Assembly (NCBI GenBank): GCA_016187465.1
Contig: JACPJQ010000004.1
Coordinates: 71,092-104,860, forward strand
Length of the DNA stretch: 33,769 nt
DNA from: Candidatus Woesearchaeota archaeon
GTDB taxonomy: Archaea; Nanobdellota; Nanobdellia; Woesearchaeales; GW2011-AR4
Direction of reading: 5' to 3'
The translations under genes and the position numbers were made by a program. Shown here one piece after another: positions 13,655 to 20,828 of this stretch. Under the pieces are notes generated by a model. The model was not told the origin of the DNA, searched no databases, and saw only the letters and a list, made by a program, of their open reading frames with translations. The stretch's first letter is position 1. Every line of letters begins with the position of its first letter.

Positions 13655-14680
13655 ATGCAAGAAATGTATGTAGGATTGGATGTGCATAAAAACTTTATTC
13701 AAGGATGCGTCTTGGACAAGGAAGGAAAAGTGATTCTTGAGCAGAAGTTCAAGAATGAGCCTCATTCGATGGATTTGTTTCTGTCGAATATACAACAGGA
13801 TTCCAAGATTGCTTTGGAATCGTGCAGCTGCTGGCAGTATGTGTATGACTACCTGCATGATGCTGGCTATAAGGAGCTTGCATTGGCGAATCCTTCAAGG
13901 GTTCGCTTAATAGCAACATCGAGGAAGAAAACAGACAAGCACGATGCAAAAGTCCTGGCAGATTTGCTAAGGATGAATATGCTGCCTGAAAGCTATGCCC
14001 CGCCTTTAGAGACAAGATATGAAAGGCAGATAACAAGGCACAGGCTTTCATTGGTGAGATTAAGGGCAGATGTCAAGAGGAAAGTTAATGCGCTGCTTTT
14101 AAGGCATGGCTACCAGCACGAATACAGCGATTTATTCGGCAAGGCAGGAATGCAGCAGCTTTATTCGCTTGATTTGCCAATGTGCGACAGATTCGAGCTT
14201 GACAACTACCTAAAGACTATTGATTTTTTGACAGAAAAAATTAACAATACTCAAGACAGAGTTGAGGATTTTGTCAAGTATAACCCGCAAGCAAGGCTGC
14301 TTATGTCAATCAAAGGGATTGACTATTACTCGGCGTTGATGATCTCGGCAGAAATAGGAGATGTAAGGAGGTTTAATTAGGCGAAAAAAATAATAAGTTA
14401 TGCTGGATTAAATCCTTCAATCTCCCAATCTGGAGATAAGTGCTATGTCGGGCATATTTCAAAACAGGGAAATAATAATTTAAGATGGATACTTGTTGAA
14501 TGCGCCAACATAGCGGTAATGCACGACTCAAGGCTTGCATTATTTTACCACAGGATTAAAAAGAGAAAGAATCATAAGGTTGCTGTCGTTGCAACAGCAA
14601 GGAAATTGCTGACGATAATATACGCAATGCTTAAGAATAACAGGAATTACATTCCTCAAAGGAAATGTAAGGCATCATGA
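13655..14680 (+). pseudogene. IS110-family transposase, interrupted by an in-frame TAG
   Basis: The frame runs 341 codons from ATG 13655 to TGA 14678-14680 with one stop, TAG at 14378-14380 (codon 242). The N-terminal DEDD RuvC-like domain is intact: GLDVHK at 7-12, IALESCSC, and the KTDKHDAKVLADLLR motif. After the stop the Tnp_20 domain continues in frame (ISYAGLNPSISQSGDK, then VGHISKQGNNNLRWILVECA). The truncated product therefore loses the serine-containing half needed for recombination. TAG ends ordinary genes here (HerA, histone), so routine read-through is unlikely. The change is recent-looking, as no other damage is seen. Confidence 0.88.
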
Positions 14681-14841
14681 GGCGACGCCGATTTTGACAT
14701 GGGCCCCTGCTGCAAAAGCAAGCCTGCTAATATGATTGGTGCTATGCCTTGAATACGACCGCAATAATGTGAAGCTAAGCTATCACGGATAGATGAATGT
14801 CGTAATTGCCTTTACACGTGAGTAGAGGAAAAGTTATTAAA
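14681..14841 (+). ncRNA. Candidate bridge-RNA region at the IS 3' end
   Basis: This 161-base non-coding stretch is richer in G+C than the flanks and is structured: GGCG-A-CGCC at 14681-14689, TACGAC/GTCGTA (14754-14759/14799-14804) closing a multi-part loop, and inside it CTATC-ACG-GATAG (14780-14792). IS110-family elements encode a bridge RNA in a non-coding end that pairs with donor and target DNA; in the IS1111 group it lies downstream of the transposase, as here. I could not assign the target- and donor-binding loops with certainty. Confidence 0.5.
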
Positions 14842-14856
14842 AACCACGAGGTTTAA
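14842..14856 (+). repeat. Right inverted repeat of the IS
   Basis: AACCACGAGGTTTAA, the exact complement of 13581-13595. Its GAGG lies about 10 bases before the aRF1 ATG and could act as a makeshift ribosome binding site. Confidence 0.85.
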
Positions 14857-14861
14857 CCTAG

Positions 14862-17477
14862 ATGTCACTGACAGAAGCGCAAAGATTTCATCTGAAGAAA
14901 TTTATCAAGGAATTGGAAAACTTCAGAGGCAGGCATACAGAATTAGTTAGTGTGTACATTCCTCAGGATTATGATTTAAACAAGATAGTGAATCATCTGG
15001 CGCAGGAGCAGGGAACAGCCTCGAACATAAAGTCAGCCTCTACAAGAAAAAATGTGACAGACGCTTTGGAAAGGATGATACAGCATTTGAAATTGTTCAA
15101 AAGAACACCTCCAAACGGGCTTGTTGTATTTTCCGGAAACGTTGCTGAGAGGGAGGGGCAGCAGGACTTCAAGGTCTGGAGCATCGAGCCGCCGGTGCCA
15201 CTGAAAACAAGAATCTACAGATGCGACAAGGAGTTTGTCCTTGACATTCTAAGGGACATGCTCGATGTCAAAGAAGTTTATGGATTGGTGGTAATGGACA
15301 GGAGAGATGCGAATATTGCCTTATTGAAGGGAAAAACGATAATTCCGCTGGTTAAAACACATTCTGAAGTGCCGGGAAAGTTTAAGGCTGGGGGACAATG
15401 CCTTGTAAAAGGTACTTTAATCCAATCAAGCGATGGCCTCGTCCTGCCAATTGAAAATTCTCATAATCCCCTATACCTTAAAAGTTTAGTTCAAGATAAT
15501 TTATCAATAGGTGATTCCGCTATAATTAACAAGTGGGATATTAATAAACAAGAAGTTTACAAAATTATTACAACTGCTCCAAGATTGGAAGTAGAATCTT
15601 CAAAGGACCACCTTTTTTTTGTTTTGACTGCTGATAGTATTGTTGAAAAAGCGGCTGAAGATTTGAAAATCGGTGATTATTTAATAATGCCAGAAAAGAT
15701 CAATGTCGAGGGTGCAGAGCAGCATATTAACTCTAAAAGACATTATAATTCCTTTATTATTTCCAAAGAAGGGCAAAAACTCTTAAATCAAAAACGTTTA
15801 GATAAGAAACTGCTTCAGAGGCAGTTAGCTAAAAAAATCAATGTGGCACAAACAACAATATCCTCTTATGAAATTGGTAAGCTCCATATAGACAGAAATG
15901 TATTAAAACTTCTGTGCGAGGAATTAGAGGTAGGCTTTGATGACTTCTTAAAAAAGTATACCAAGGAATACGGCCATCAAAATGTTGATGTAAAACTTCC
16001 GGAAAAACTAACTCCTGATTTTGCCCAGTTTATTGGTTATCTTATAGGAGATGGCTCAATGGAAATTGATAGGATTACCTTTTCTGAGCAAAAAGGAGAT
16101 GTTGCTTTATGTTATAAAAAGAAATTTGAGGAGTATTTCAACTTCAATATAAGTTATCGATTCAGGCAAGATAAGAACTACCATCAGCTAAGAATTACTA
16201 GCAGACCTCTTGTGAGGTTAATTAAAGATGAGTTTCCTGAAATTAAAAAAACTCTAGACACAGAAGTGCCAGAAAAAATCCTAAAGTCTAAGGATGATGT
16301 TGTTTCCGGCTTCTTAAAGGGATTATTTGATGCAGAAGGTTATGTTTCAAGCAAATTGGCAATAGGCATGAATAATAAAAGGTTGATTCAACAAACCCAA
16401 ATGACGCTGTTAAGATTCGGAGTCTTGTCTTCCATTTTGGAGTATGACAATAGGCGCAATCCCTATAGCAAGAAATCTAGGTTTACTTTGGAGATATCAG
16501 ATAAAGAGTCTTTGAGCCTATTTGAAAGGCACATAGGATTTTCATCTAAATCTAAGTCAGAAAAGCTTAAAAACAAAATAAAATCTGCAAAAAATATAAG
16601 CAGAGTTCGTCAAGTTATAACTTCAGGCAGAAATATTGGGAGATTATTAAGAAAATATGGCCATACAACACATGAATTTAGAGCACCTTCATTCTTTACA
16701 AACAAGAGAATGATAAGTAAAGTAGTTTTCTATAATAGGTTTATACCAAGGATAACCAATAGCGAACTTAAAAGTGAGATGCTCAGAATTTATAATAGTA
16801 AAATCTTGCCTGTAAAAATTCTTAAGATTGAAGTAAAGCAGCAAAATGCAGAAATGGTGGATATATCTGTAATGAACCAAAATTTTATAGCCAATGGTGT
16901 ATTTGTTCATAACTCTGCAATGAGGTTTTCTCGACAAATTGAAGGCGCCGCAAAAGACCATTATAAGAAAGTAGCTGAGTATATGAAGGAGACTTTTTTG
17001 AAAATGGAAGGGTTAAAAGGCATCATTGTAGGCGGGCCAGGCCCTACAAAATATGACCTTGTGGAAGGGGATTTCATAACAAACGAAGTGAAAAAGAAAA
17101 TCATAGCGATTAAGGATTTGAGCTATACTGGTGAATTTGGACTTGAGGAGCTGCTTGAGAAAAGCCAGGATGTTCTGGCGCAGGAAGATGTTACGGAAGA
17201 AAAAAAGATAGTCAGCAAGTTTCTTGAAACGCTTGCCACAAAGCAGAACATGGTCTCCTATGGCGAAACTGATGTCATGAACAAGCTCAAGATGGGCGTT
17301 GTTGATATTTTGCTTTTATCAGAAGATTTGAGCGATGAAAAAATTGAAGAATTCGAGGCTGCTGCAAAGGCTTTCGGAACAAATGTCCGCATTATTTCAA
17401 CTCAAACAAGGGAAGGAGTCCAATTAAGAGACTTGGGCAAGGCAGCAGCTATTTTGAGGTACGAAGTGCATACGTGA
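14862..17477 (+). CDS. prf1: Peptide chain release factor aRF1 with an intein at GGQ
   Basis: aRF1 reads all three stop codons and triggers peptide release. The extein parts total 366 residues. Domain 1 has TASNIKS (NIKS at 55-58) and YRCDKEF (119-125) for stop recognition; domain 2 ends in GGQ at 177-179. The intein (residues 180-684) follows directly, and the C-extein resumes SAMRFSRQIEG. The C-terminal domain is shorter than usual (family about 410 residues) because the small zinc-ribbon insert is missing. The start is ATG 14862, five bases after the IS inverted repeat. The only SD-like sequence is GAGG from that repeat. The stop TGA overlaps the next gene's ATG. Confidence 0.95.
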   Translation: MSLTEAQRFHLKKFIKELENFRGRHTELVSVYIPQDYDLNKIVNHLAQEQGTASNIKSASTRKNVTDALERMIQHLKLFKRTPPNGLVVFSGNVAEREGQQDFKVWSIEPPVPLKTRIYRCDKEFVLDILRDMLDVKEVYGLVVMDRRDANIALLKGKTIIPLVKTHSEVPGKFKAGGQCLVKGTLIQSSDGLVLPIENSHNPLYLKSLVQDNLSIGDSAIINKWDINKQEVYKIITTAPRLEVESSKDHLFFVLTADSIVEKAAEDLKIGDYLIMPEKINVEGAEQHINSKRHYNSFIISKEGQKLLNQKRLDKKLLQRQLAKKINVAQTTISSYEIGKLHIDRNVLKLLCEELEVGFDDFLKKYTKEYGHQNVDVKLPEKLTPDFAQFIGYLIGDGSMEIDRITFSEQKGDVALCYKKKFEEYFNFNISYRFRQDKNYHQLRITSRPLVRLIKDEFPEIKKTLDTEVPEKILKSKDDVVSGFLKGLFDAEGYVSSKLAIGMNNKRLIQQTQMTLLRFGVLSSILEYDNRRNPYSKKSRFTLEISDKESLSLFERHIGFSSKSKSEKLKNKIKSAKNISRVRQVITSGRNIGRLLRKYGHTTHEFRAPSFFTNKRMISKVVFYNRFIPRITNSELKSEMLRIYNSKILPVKILKIEVKQQNAEMVDISVMNQNFIANGVFVHNSAMRFSRQIEGAAKDHYKKVAEYMKETFLKMEGLKGIIVGGPGPTKYDLVEGDFITNEVKKKIIAIKDLSYTGEFGLEELLEKSQDVLAQEDVTEEKKIVSKFLETLATKQNMVSYGETDVMNKLKMGVVDILLLSEDLSDEKIEEFEAAAKAFGTNVRIISTQTREGVQLRDLGKAAAILRYEVHT
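15399..16913 (+). other. Intein (505 aa) in aRF1, with LAGLIDADG endonuclease and HTH domain
   Basis: Splicing motifs are complete: Cys1 in CLVKGTLIQSSDG, block B VESSKDHLFFVLT with the conserved His, and the C-terminal NQNFIANGVFVHN ending in His-Asn, followed by Ser as the +1 nucleophile. Two LAGLIDADG-type helices are present: FAQFIGYLIGDGS (protein residues about 386-398) and FLKGLFDAEGYVS (about 483-495), each with its acidic residue, so the endonuclease may be active. Between block B and the first of these lies an XRE-like helix-turn-helix (about 307-366; QRQLAKKINVAQTTISSYE). The coding composition is more AT-rich than the exteins, consistent with horizontal acquisition. Confidence 0.95.
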
Positions 17478-18148
17478 TGTCATCCCTAATTCAAGAAGCA
17501 TTCAATGAGTTGTATCCTGAGAAACGATTGAAGTATTCTGTTTCTTTGAAATACTCCAGAAAATTCAAGCCTTACAATGCCAATGTAAAACTTCACGGCA
17601 GCAATTTAATGTTTAATTTAAGCAAAGAGTGGAAAAAAATAAGCAATGAAATACAAATTGGACTAATTCAGGAATTATTAATAAAAATTCTAAAAGACAG
17701 AAGGAAAACAATGAACATGGAGCTTTATAACTTATTTATGAAAAATGTCCATTTGGCTGTTCCGAAAACAAAAACAGACGAAAATCTTGAAGAAGCCTTT
17801 GACAGGGTAAATGATGTTTATTTTAATGGAATGTTAGACAAGCCGAATTTGCAGTGGGGCAATGCATCAACAAGCAAGCTTGGCTCATATGAATATGGCT
17901 CTGACACGATAACAATAAGCACAATTTTCAAGAATGCAGAAAATGAACTTCTGGATTATGTTATGTACCATGAAATGCTGCACAAAAAATTCAAGTTCCA
18001 GAGCAAGAATGGCAGGAGCCTGCACCACAGCAGCGAGTTCAGGAAAATGGAGGCCAAATTTCCAAACAGGGATTTTATTGAAAAGGAGATATCTTTGCTG
18101 GCGAGAAGGCACAGGCTTAAGGCAGGTATGGATATTTTTAACTTTTAA
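17477..18148 (+). CDS. SprT-like zinc metalloprotease-type protein
   Basis: The 223-residue product (ATG 17477, overlapping the aRF1 stop as TGATG) has HEMLHKK, an HExxH zinc site, at about residues 169-173, followed by a downstream HHSSEFRKME that can supply the third ligand. This arrangement is that of SprT-like/YgjP-type proteins, some of which cleave DNA-protein crosslinks (Spartan, Wss1). The N-terminal about 90 residues are not recognised. No signal peptide, so it is likely cytoplasmic. Translational coupling to aRF1 suggests shared expression rather than shared function. Confidence 0.8.
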   Translation: MSSLIQEAFNELYPEKRLKYSVSLKYSRKFKPYNANVKLHGSNLMFNLSKEWKKISNEIQIGLIQELLIKILKDRRKTMNMELYNLFMKNVHLAVPKTKTDENLEEAFDRVNDVYFNGMLDKPNLQWGNASTSKLGSYEYGSDTITISTIFKNAENELLDYVMYHEMLHKKFKFQSKNGRSLHHSSEFRKMEAKFPNRDFIEKEISLLARRHRLKAGMDIFNF

Positions 18149-18157
18149 TTCAAAACC

Positions 18158-18166
18158 TTTAAATAT
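18158..18166 (+). promoter_or_regulatory. TATA box of the histone gene
   Basis: TTTAAATAT preceded by AAACC lies about 36 bases before ATG 18198, leaving a short leader. Confidence 0.6.
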
Positions 18167-18197
18167 TATGCAAATTAACTTTAAGATTGGTGTTTAA

Positions 18198-18407
18198 ATG
18201 AGCGATAAACTTCTGCCATTGGCAGCTATGGAAAAACTGCTTAAGCAAGGGGGAGCGGAGAGAGTTTCTGACAAGGCCAAGGCTGCTTTAAAGAATTCCT
18301 TAGAGGAAATAGCGCATGAAATTGCCGCTAAATCCATAAAGCTTGCCGTGCATGCAGGAAGAAAGACAATAAAGGCAGAGGACATAAAGCTGGCAGTTAA
18401 GGAATAG
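18198..18407 (+). CDS. Archaeal histone (HMf type)
   Basis: A 69-residue single histone fold: PLAAMEKLLKQGGAERVSDKAK, the long central helix ALKNSLEEIAHEIAAKSIKLAVHAGRK split by its usual residues, and the final KTIKAEDIKLAVKE. The family forms dimers and longer polymers that wrap DNA. Length and key residues (RVS loop, RKTI loop) are typical; no tail is present. It is probably monocistronic, with its own TATA, and aIF5A downstream has another promoter. The stop is TAG. Confidence 0.97.
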   Translation: MSDKLLPLAAMEKLLKQGGAERVSDKAKAALKNSLEEIAHEIAAKSIKLAVHAGRKTIKAEDIKLAVKE

Positions 18408-18421
18408 TTCTTAACGTAATC

Positions 18422-18430
18422 TTTATAAAT
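18422..18430 (+). promoter_or_regulatory. TATA box of the aIF5A-eL40 operon
   Basis: TTTATAAAT at 18422-18430 is followed by AGGTGAT at 18461-18467 before ATG 18471; both signals are near consensus for this genome. Confidence 0.7.
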
Positions 18431-18470
18431 TACTGGCTTACTCTGAAATTGAAAAAACTAAGGTGATTTA

Positions 18471-18872
18471 ATGGCTGACACAAAGATGGTTGCTGCAAAC
18501 AACGTGCAGAAAGGCAGCTTTATAATTATGGGAGGTGCTGCGTGCAAGGTTGTTGATGTTGAAATTTCAAAGCCGGGCAAGCACGGTCATTCGAAGGTTA
18601 GAATATCTGCTGTTGGGCTGGTGGATGACAAGAAAAGAATTGAAGTTATGCCAGGCCATGACAATATAGAAGTGCCGATAATCGAGAAGAGAAATGCTCA
18701 GGTTTTGTCTGTGCAGAATGACATGGCAAATGTAATGGACTCTGAGACATACGAGACATTCGACTTAAAGATTCCGGAAGAGTTCAAGGGCCAGGTTGTT
18801 GAAGGCTCTTCTGTCCTCTACTGGACAATCTTGGATGAGAAAATCATAAAGCAGGTGAAGGGTGCTGACTGA
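18471..18872 (+). CDS. eif5a: Translation initiation factor aIF5A
   Basis: aIF5A binds the ribosomal E site and relieves stalls at difficult peptide bonds. The 133-residue product has the two-barrel layout, with the modification loop SKPGKHGHSKVR at 33-44; K37 in PGKHG is the expected hypusine or deoxyhypusine site. The C-terminal OB domain is complete. A strong TATA and SD precede it. The stop overlaps the ATG of eL40 (TGATG), so the two are translated from one mRNA. Confidence 0.97.
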   Translation: MADTKMVAANNVQKGSFIIMGGAACKVVDVEISKPGKHGHSKVRISAVGLVDDKKRIEVMPGHDNIEVPIIEKRNAQVLSVQNDMANVMDSETYETFDLKIPEEFKGQVVEGSSVLYWTILDEKIIKQVKGAD

Positions 18873-19033
18873 TGGTAAAGTTCCATGAAGCTGAAGTGAG
18901 ACGGTTCAGGAATGTATTTATATGCAGGAAATGCAAGTCTAAAATCAAGACTCCGAACATCAAGATAATACAGGGCAAGGTGCGCTGCAGAAGGTGCGGC
19001 AGCAGGCAGTTTAAGGCTGTAAGGAAGAAGTAA
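18872..19033 (+). CDS. rpl40e: Large-subunit ribosomal protein eL40
   Basis: A 53-residue basic zinc protein, MVKFHEAEVRRFRNVFICRKCKS at the start and KVRCRRCGSRQFKAVRKK at the end, giving the CxxC...CxxC zinc finger of eL40. In eukaryotes eL40 is made as a ubiquitin fusion; the archaeal form is free. ATG 18872 overlaps the aIF5A stop. The site-2 protease gene begins six bases after the stop, so it may be in the same operon. Confidence 0.85.
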   Translation: MVKFHEAEVRRFRNVFICRKCKSKIKTPNIKIIQGKVRCRRCGSRQFKAVRKK

Positions 19034-19039
19034 ATCAAA

Positions 19040-20227
19040 ATGATTGATTTTCAAATAATAGCTGCTTTTGTTTTTCTAATTCTCCTTTCGATTATTCTTT
19101 ATTTAAAGAGAAAAAATCTTGATACAAAGCAGATAATCCCATATTTTCTTTATTTTTCAATGTACAGGACAAAATTTGGCCTGAATTTAATGGATTCTGT
19201 TTCAAAAAAATACAGGAAATTTATGGTTTATCTTGGATACGCGGGCATTTTAATAGGATTTCTCGGCATGGCTTTGATTAGCTATGGATTGGTAAACAAC
19301 CTATATGTCTTGTTTACAAAGCCTGAAGCAGCCCCTGGAGTGGGATTAGTGCTTCCGTTCAAGGCAAAAGGAATATTTTATGTGCCGTTCTTTTACTGGA
19401 TAATCTCAATTTTTGTGATAGCTGTTGTGCACGAGTTCGCGCATGGGCTGATAGCAAGGGCGCATAATCTGAAAGTAAAGTCAAGCGGATTTGCGTTTCT
19501 CGGCTTGATTGTGCCGGTGATACCTGCTGCATTTGTAGAGCCTGATGAAAAGGCCTTGAGAAAGAGGCCGCATAAGGAGCAGCTGAGCGTTTTTGCTGCT
19601 GGACCTTTCTCAAACATCGTAATAGCATTTTTGTTTATGGCTATAGCTTCATTTGTCATTGCCCCGATTGTGAATGGCATAATGGAGCCGAATGGCGTCA
19701 AAATCACTGATTACGTGAGTGGGAATCAAACTTTTCCCGCCGAAAATTCCGGAATGAGAATAGGAGAGATAATACTGGAAGTGGACAATAAACCCACACC
19801 ATATATAGATAATTTATCAACGATTATGAAAACCAAAAAGCCCGGTGAGACTGCCACAGTCAAAACAGACAAATCAACATATCAGATAAAGCTGGCAAAA
19901 AATCCTGAGAATGAAAGCCTTGCATACCTTGGAGCTTATCTCGAACAAAGCACAAAGGTAAAAGACAGTTTAAAAACAGCTTATGGCGAATTTATCGCAG
20001 ATTCCTTAATCTGGGTATATGGATTGTTTGCAATTTTGTTTATTCTGAATTTTGGAATTGGGTTGTTTAATCTTGTCCCGCTGGGGCCTCTTGACGGCGG
20101 CAGAATGCTTCAGTTGGCATTGCACAAGTTCTTTGACAAAGAAAAAGGAGACAAAGTATTTTATTATGTTGGAATATTTTTCTTGGTCATAATCTTTGTC
20201 AATATTGTGAGCGGGTTTGTGAAGTAA
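19040..20227 (+). CDS. Site-2 protease family membrane metalloprotease (M50) with PDZ domain
   Basis: An intramembrane zinc protease of the RseP/S2P type. HEFAH (about residues 131-135) in a hydrophobic helix is the zinc site, and LGPLDGG near 351 carries the second metal-ligand aspartate. A PDZ-like domain lies between (about 215-300; GMRIGEIILEVDNKPTP). Several membrane helices flank both parts. Such proteases release membrane-tethered regulators or clear signal-peptide remnants. It follows eL40 by six bases. Confidence 0.93.
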   Translation: MIDFQIIAAFVFLILLSIILYLKRKNLDTKQIIPYFLYFSMYRTKFGLNLMDSVSKKYRKFMVYLGYAGILIGFLGMALISYGLVNNLYVLFTKPEAAPGVGLVLPFKAKGIFYVPFFYWIISIFVIAVVHEFAHGLIARAHNLKVKSSGFAFLGLIVPVIPAAFVEPDEKALRKRPHKEQLSVFAAGPFSNIVIAFLFMAIASFVIAPIVNGIMEPNGVKITDYVSGNQTFPAENSGMRIGEIILEVDNKPTPYIDNLSTIMKTKKPGETATVKTDKSTYQIKLAKNPENESLAYLGAYLEQSTKVKDSLKTAYGEFIADSLIWVYGLFAILFILNFGIGLFNLVPLGPLDGGRMLQLALHKFFDKEKGDKVFYYVGIFFLVIIFVNIVSGFVK

Positions 20228-20277
20228 AAGATTTGATTTGTTATCTTTTATTAGGATTTTTAAATTGATTTCGTTTA

Positions 20278-20410
20278 ATGGAATTCTTTCAATGAATCTA
20301 TTGGTTTAGCTGTTCCAAACGCATTAACAATTATTTGTGCGCTATTTCTTCTGTATTACTCTTTTATTGCGGCAATGAAAATAATAAATTTTAAAAAATT
20401 AAGAATTTAG
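20278..20410 (+). pseudogene. Possible small membrane protein with a frameshift near its start
   Basis: ATG 20278 gives MEFFQ then TGA. Dropping one base near TTTCAA at about 20287-20291 joins MEFF to NESIGLAVPNALTIICALF and LLYYSFIAAMKIINFKK, a 40-odd residue protein with one transmembrane helix ending at TAG 20408-20410. AT-rich TATA-like sequences precede the ATG by about 25-35 bases. It could be a decayed gene, an assembly error or chance. Confidence 0.3.
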
Positions 20411-20411
20411 T

Positions 20412-20732
20412 CTATTGTTTATTTTTTGCTTCAACATATTCCTTAACCCTGTCATTTCCAGTGGGCTTTGCGTTTGGGCCAAGAGCATAGTAAATCTTCT
20501 CAGCTTCACCGCCCCAGGAATAGTCGCCTTTTTCCTTCTCAATTTTGTTTACCTGGAACTCCCCCAAGTCCACTCCTTTTTTCAGATGATAATAGATGCT
20601 TCTCAAAGTTACTTTTGGGAATATTGCTGTGTAAATTTTGTAGATTTCATAGCCATAACCTTTTTTTATGAAGTGGAGTATCTCGACGACATTCTGCCTT
20701 ATTTCTGATTTTACAGGCCTGCCTTTCTTCAT
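20412..20732 (-). CDS. Winged-helix regulator, PadR-like
   Basis: The 106-residue protein starts MKKGRPVKSEIRQNVVEIL and contains GYGYEIYKIY with a following LRSIYYHLKKGVDLGEF, which fits the PadR-like winged-helix pattern (recognition helix followed by the wing). The wing region is long (EKEKGDYSWGGEAEKIYYALG). Its target and ligand are unknown. CTATAAATATAAG at about 20755-20767 (minus) is a good TATA, placing the transcript start close to ATG 20732. It is convergent with the site-2 protease region. Confidence 0.75.
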   Translation of the reverse strand: MKKGRPVKSEIRQNVVEILHFIKKGYGYEIYKIYTAIFPKVTLRSIYYHLKKGVDLGEFQVNKIEKEKGDYSWGGEAEKIYYALGPNAKPTGNDRVKEYVEAKNKQ

Positions 20733-20828
20733 AAAAGATGATAAAGACTAACTTATATTTATAGTTTTTGTTTCAATATGGAAAATAAGTAAGTTTTATA
20801 GCTTATTCTTTATGATTTGCAGGTTAGA

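Larger units (their letters stand above)
13581..14856 (+). mobile_element. IS110/IS1111-type insertion sequence (1276 bp between outer repeat ends)
   Basis: The element carries a DEDD-type IS110-family transposase gene and is bounded by 15-bp inverted repeats TTAAACCTCGTGGTT (13581-13595) and its exact complement (14842-14856). Inverted repeats near the tips and a long 3' non-coding region (about 160 bases) point to the IS1111 group; true ends may lie a few bases outside the repeats. No target duplication is visible, as expected for this family. The element is probably inactive because its transposase has an internal TAG. Confidence 0.85.

Noticed and set aside
14378-14380. Pyrrolysine insertion at the transposase TAG
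   Set aside because: Ordinary genes here (HerA, histone) end in TAG and no Pyl genes are in the window; a nonsense change is simpler.
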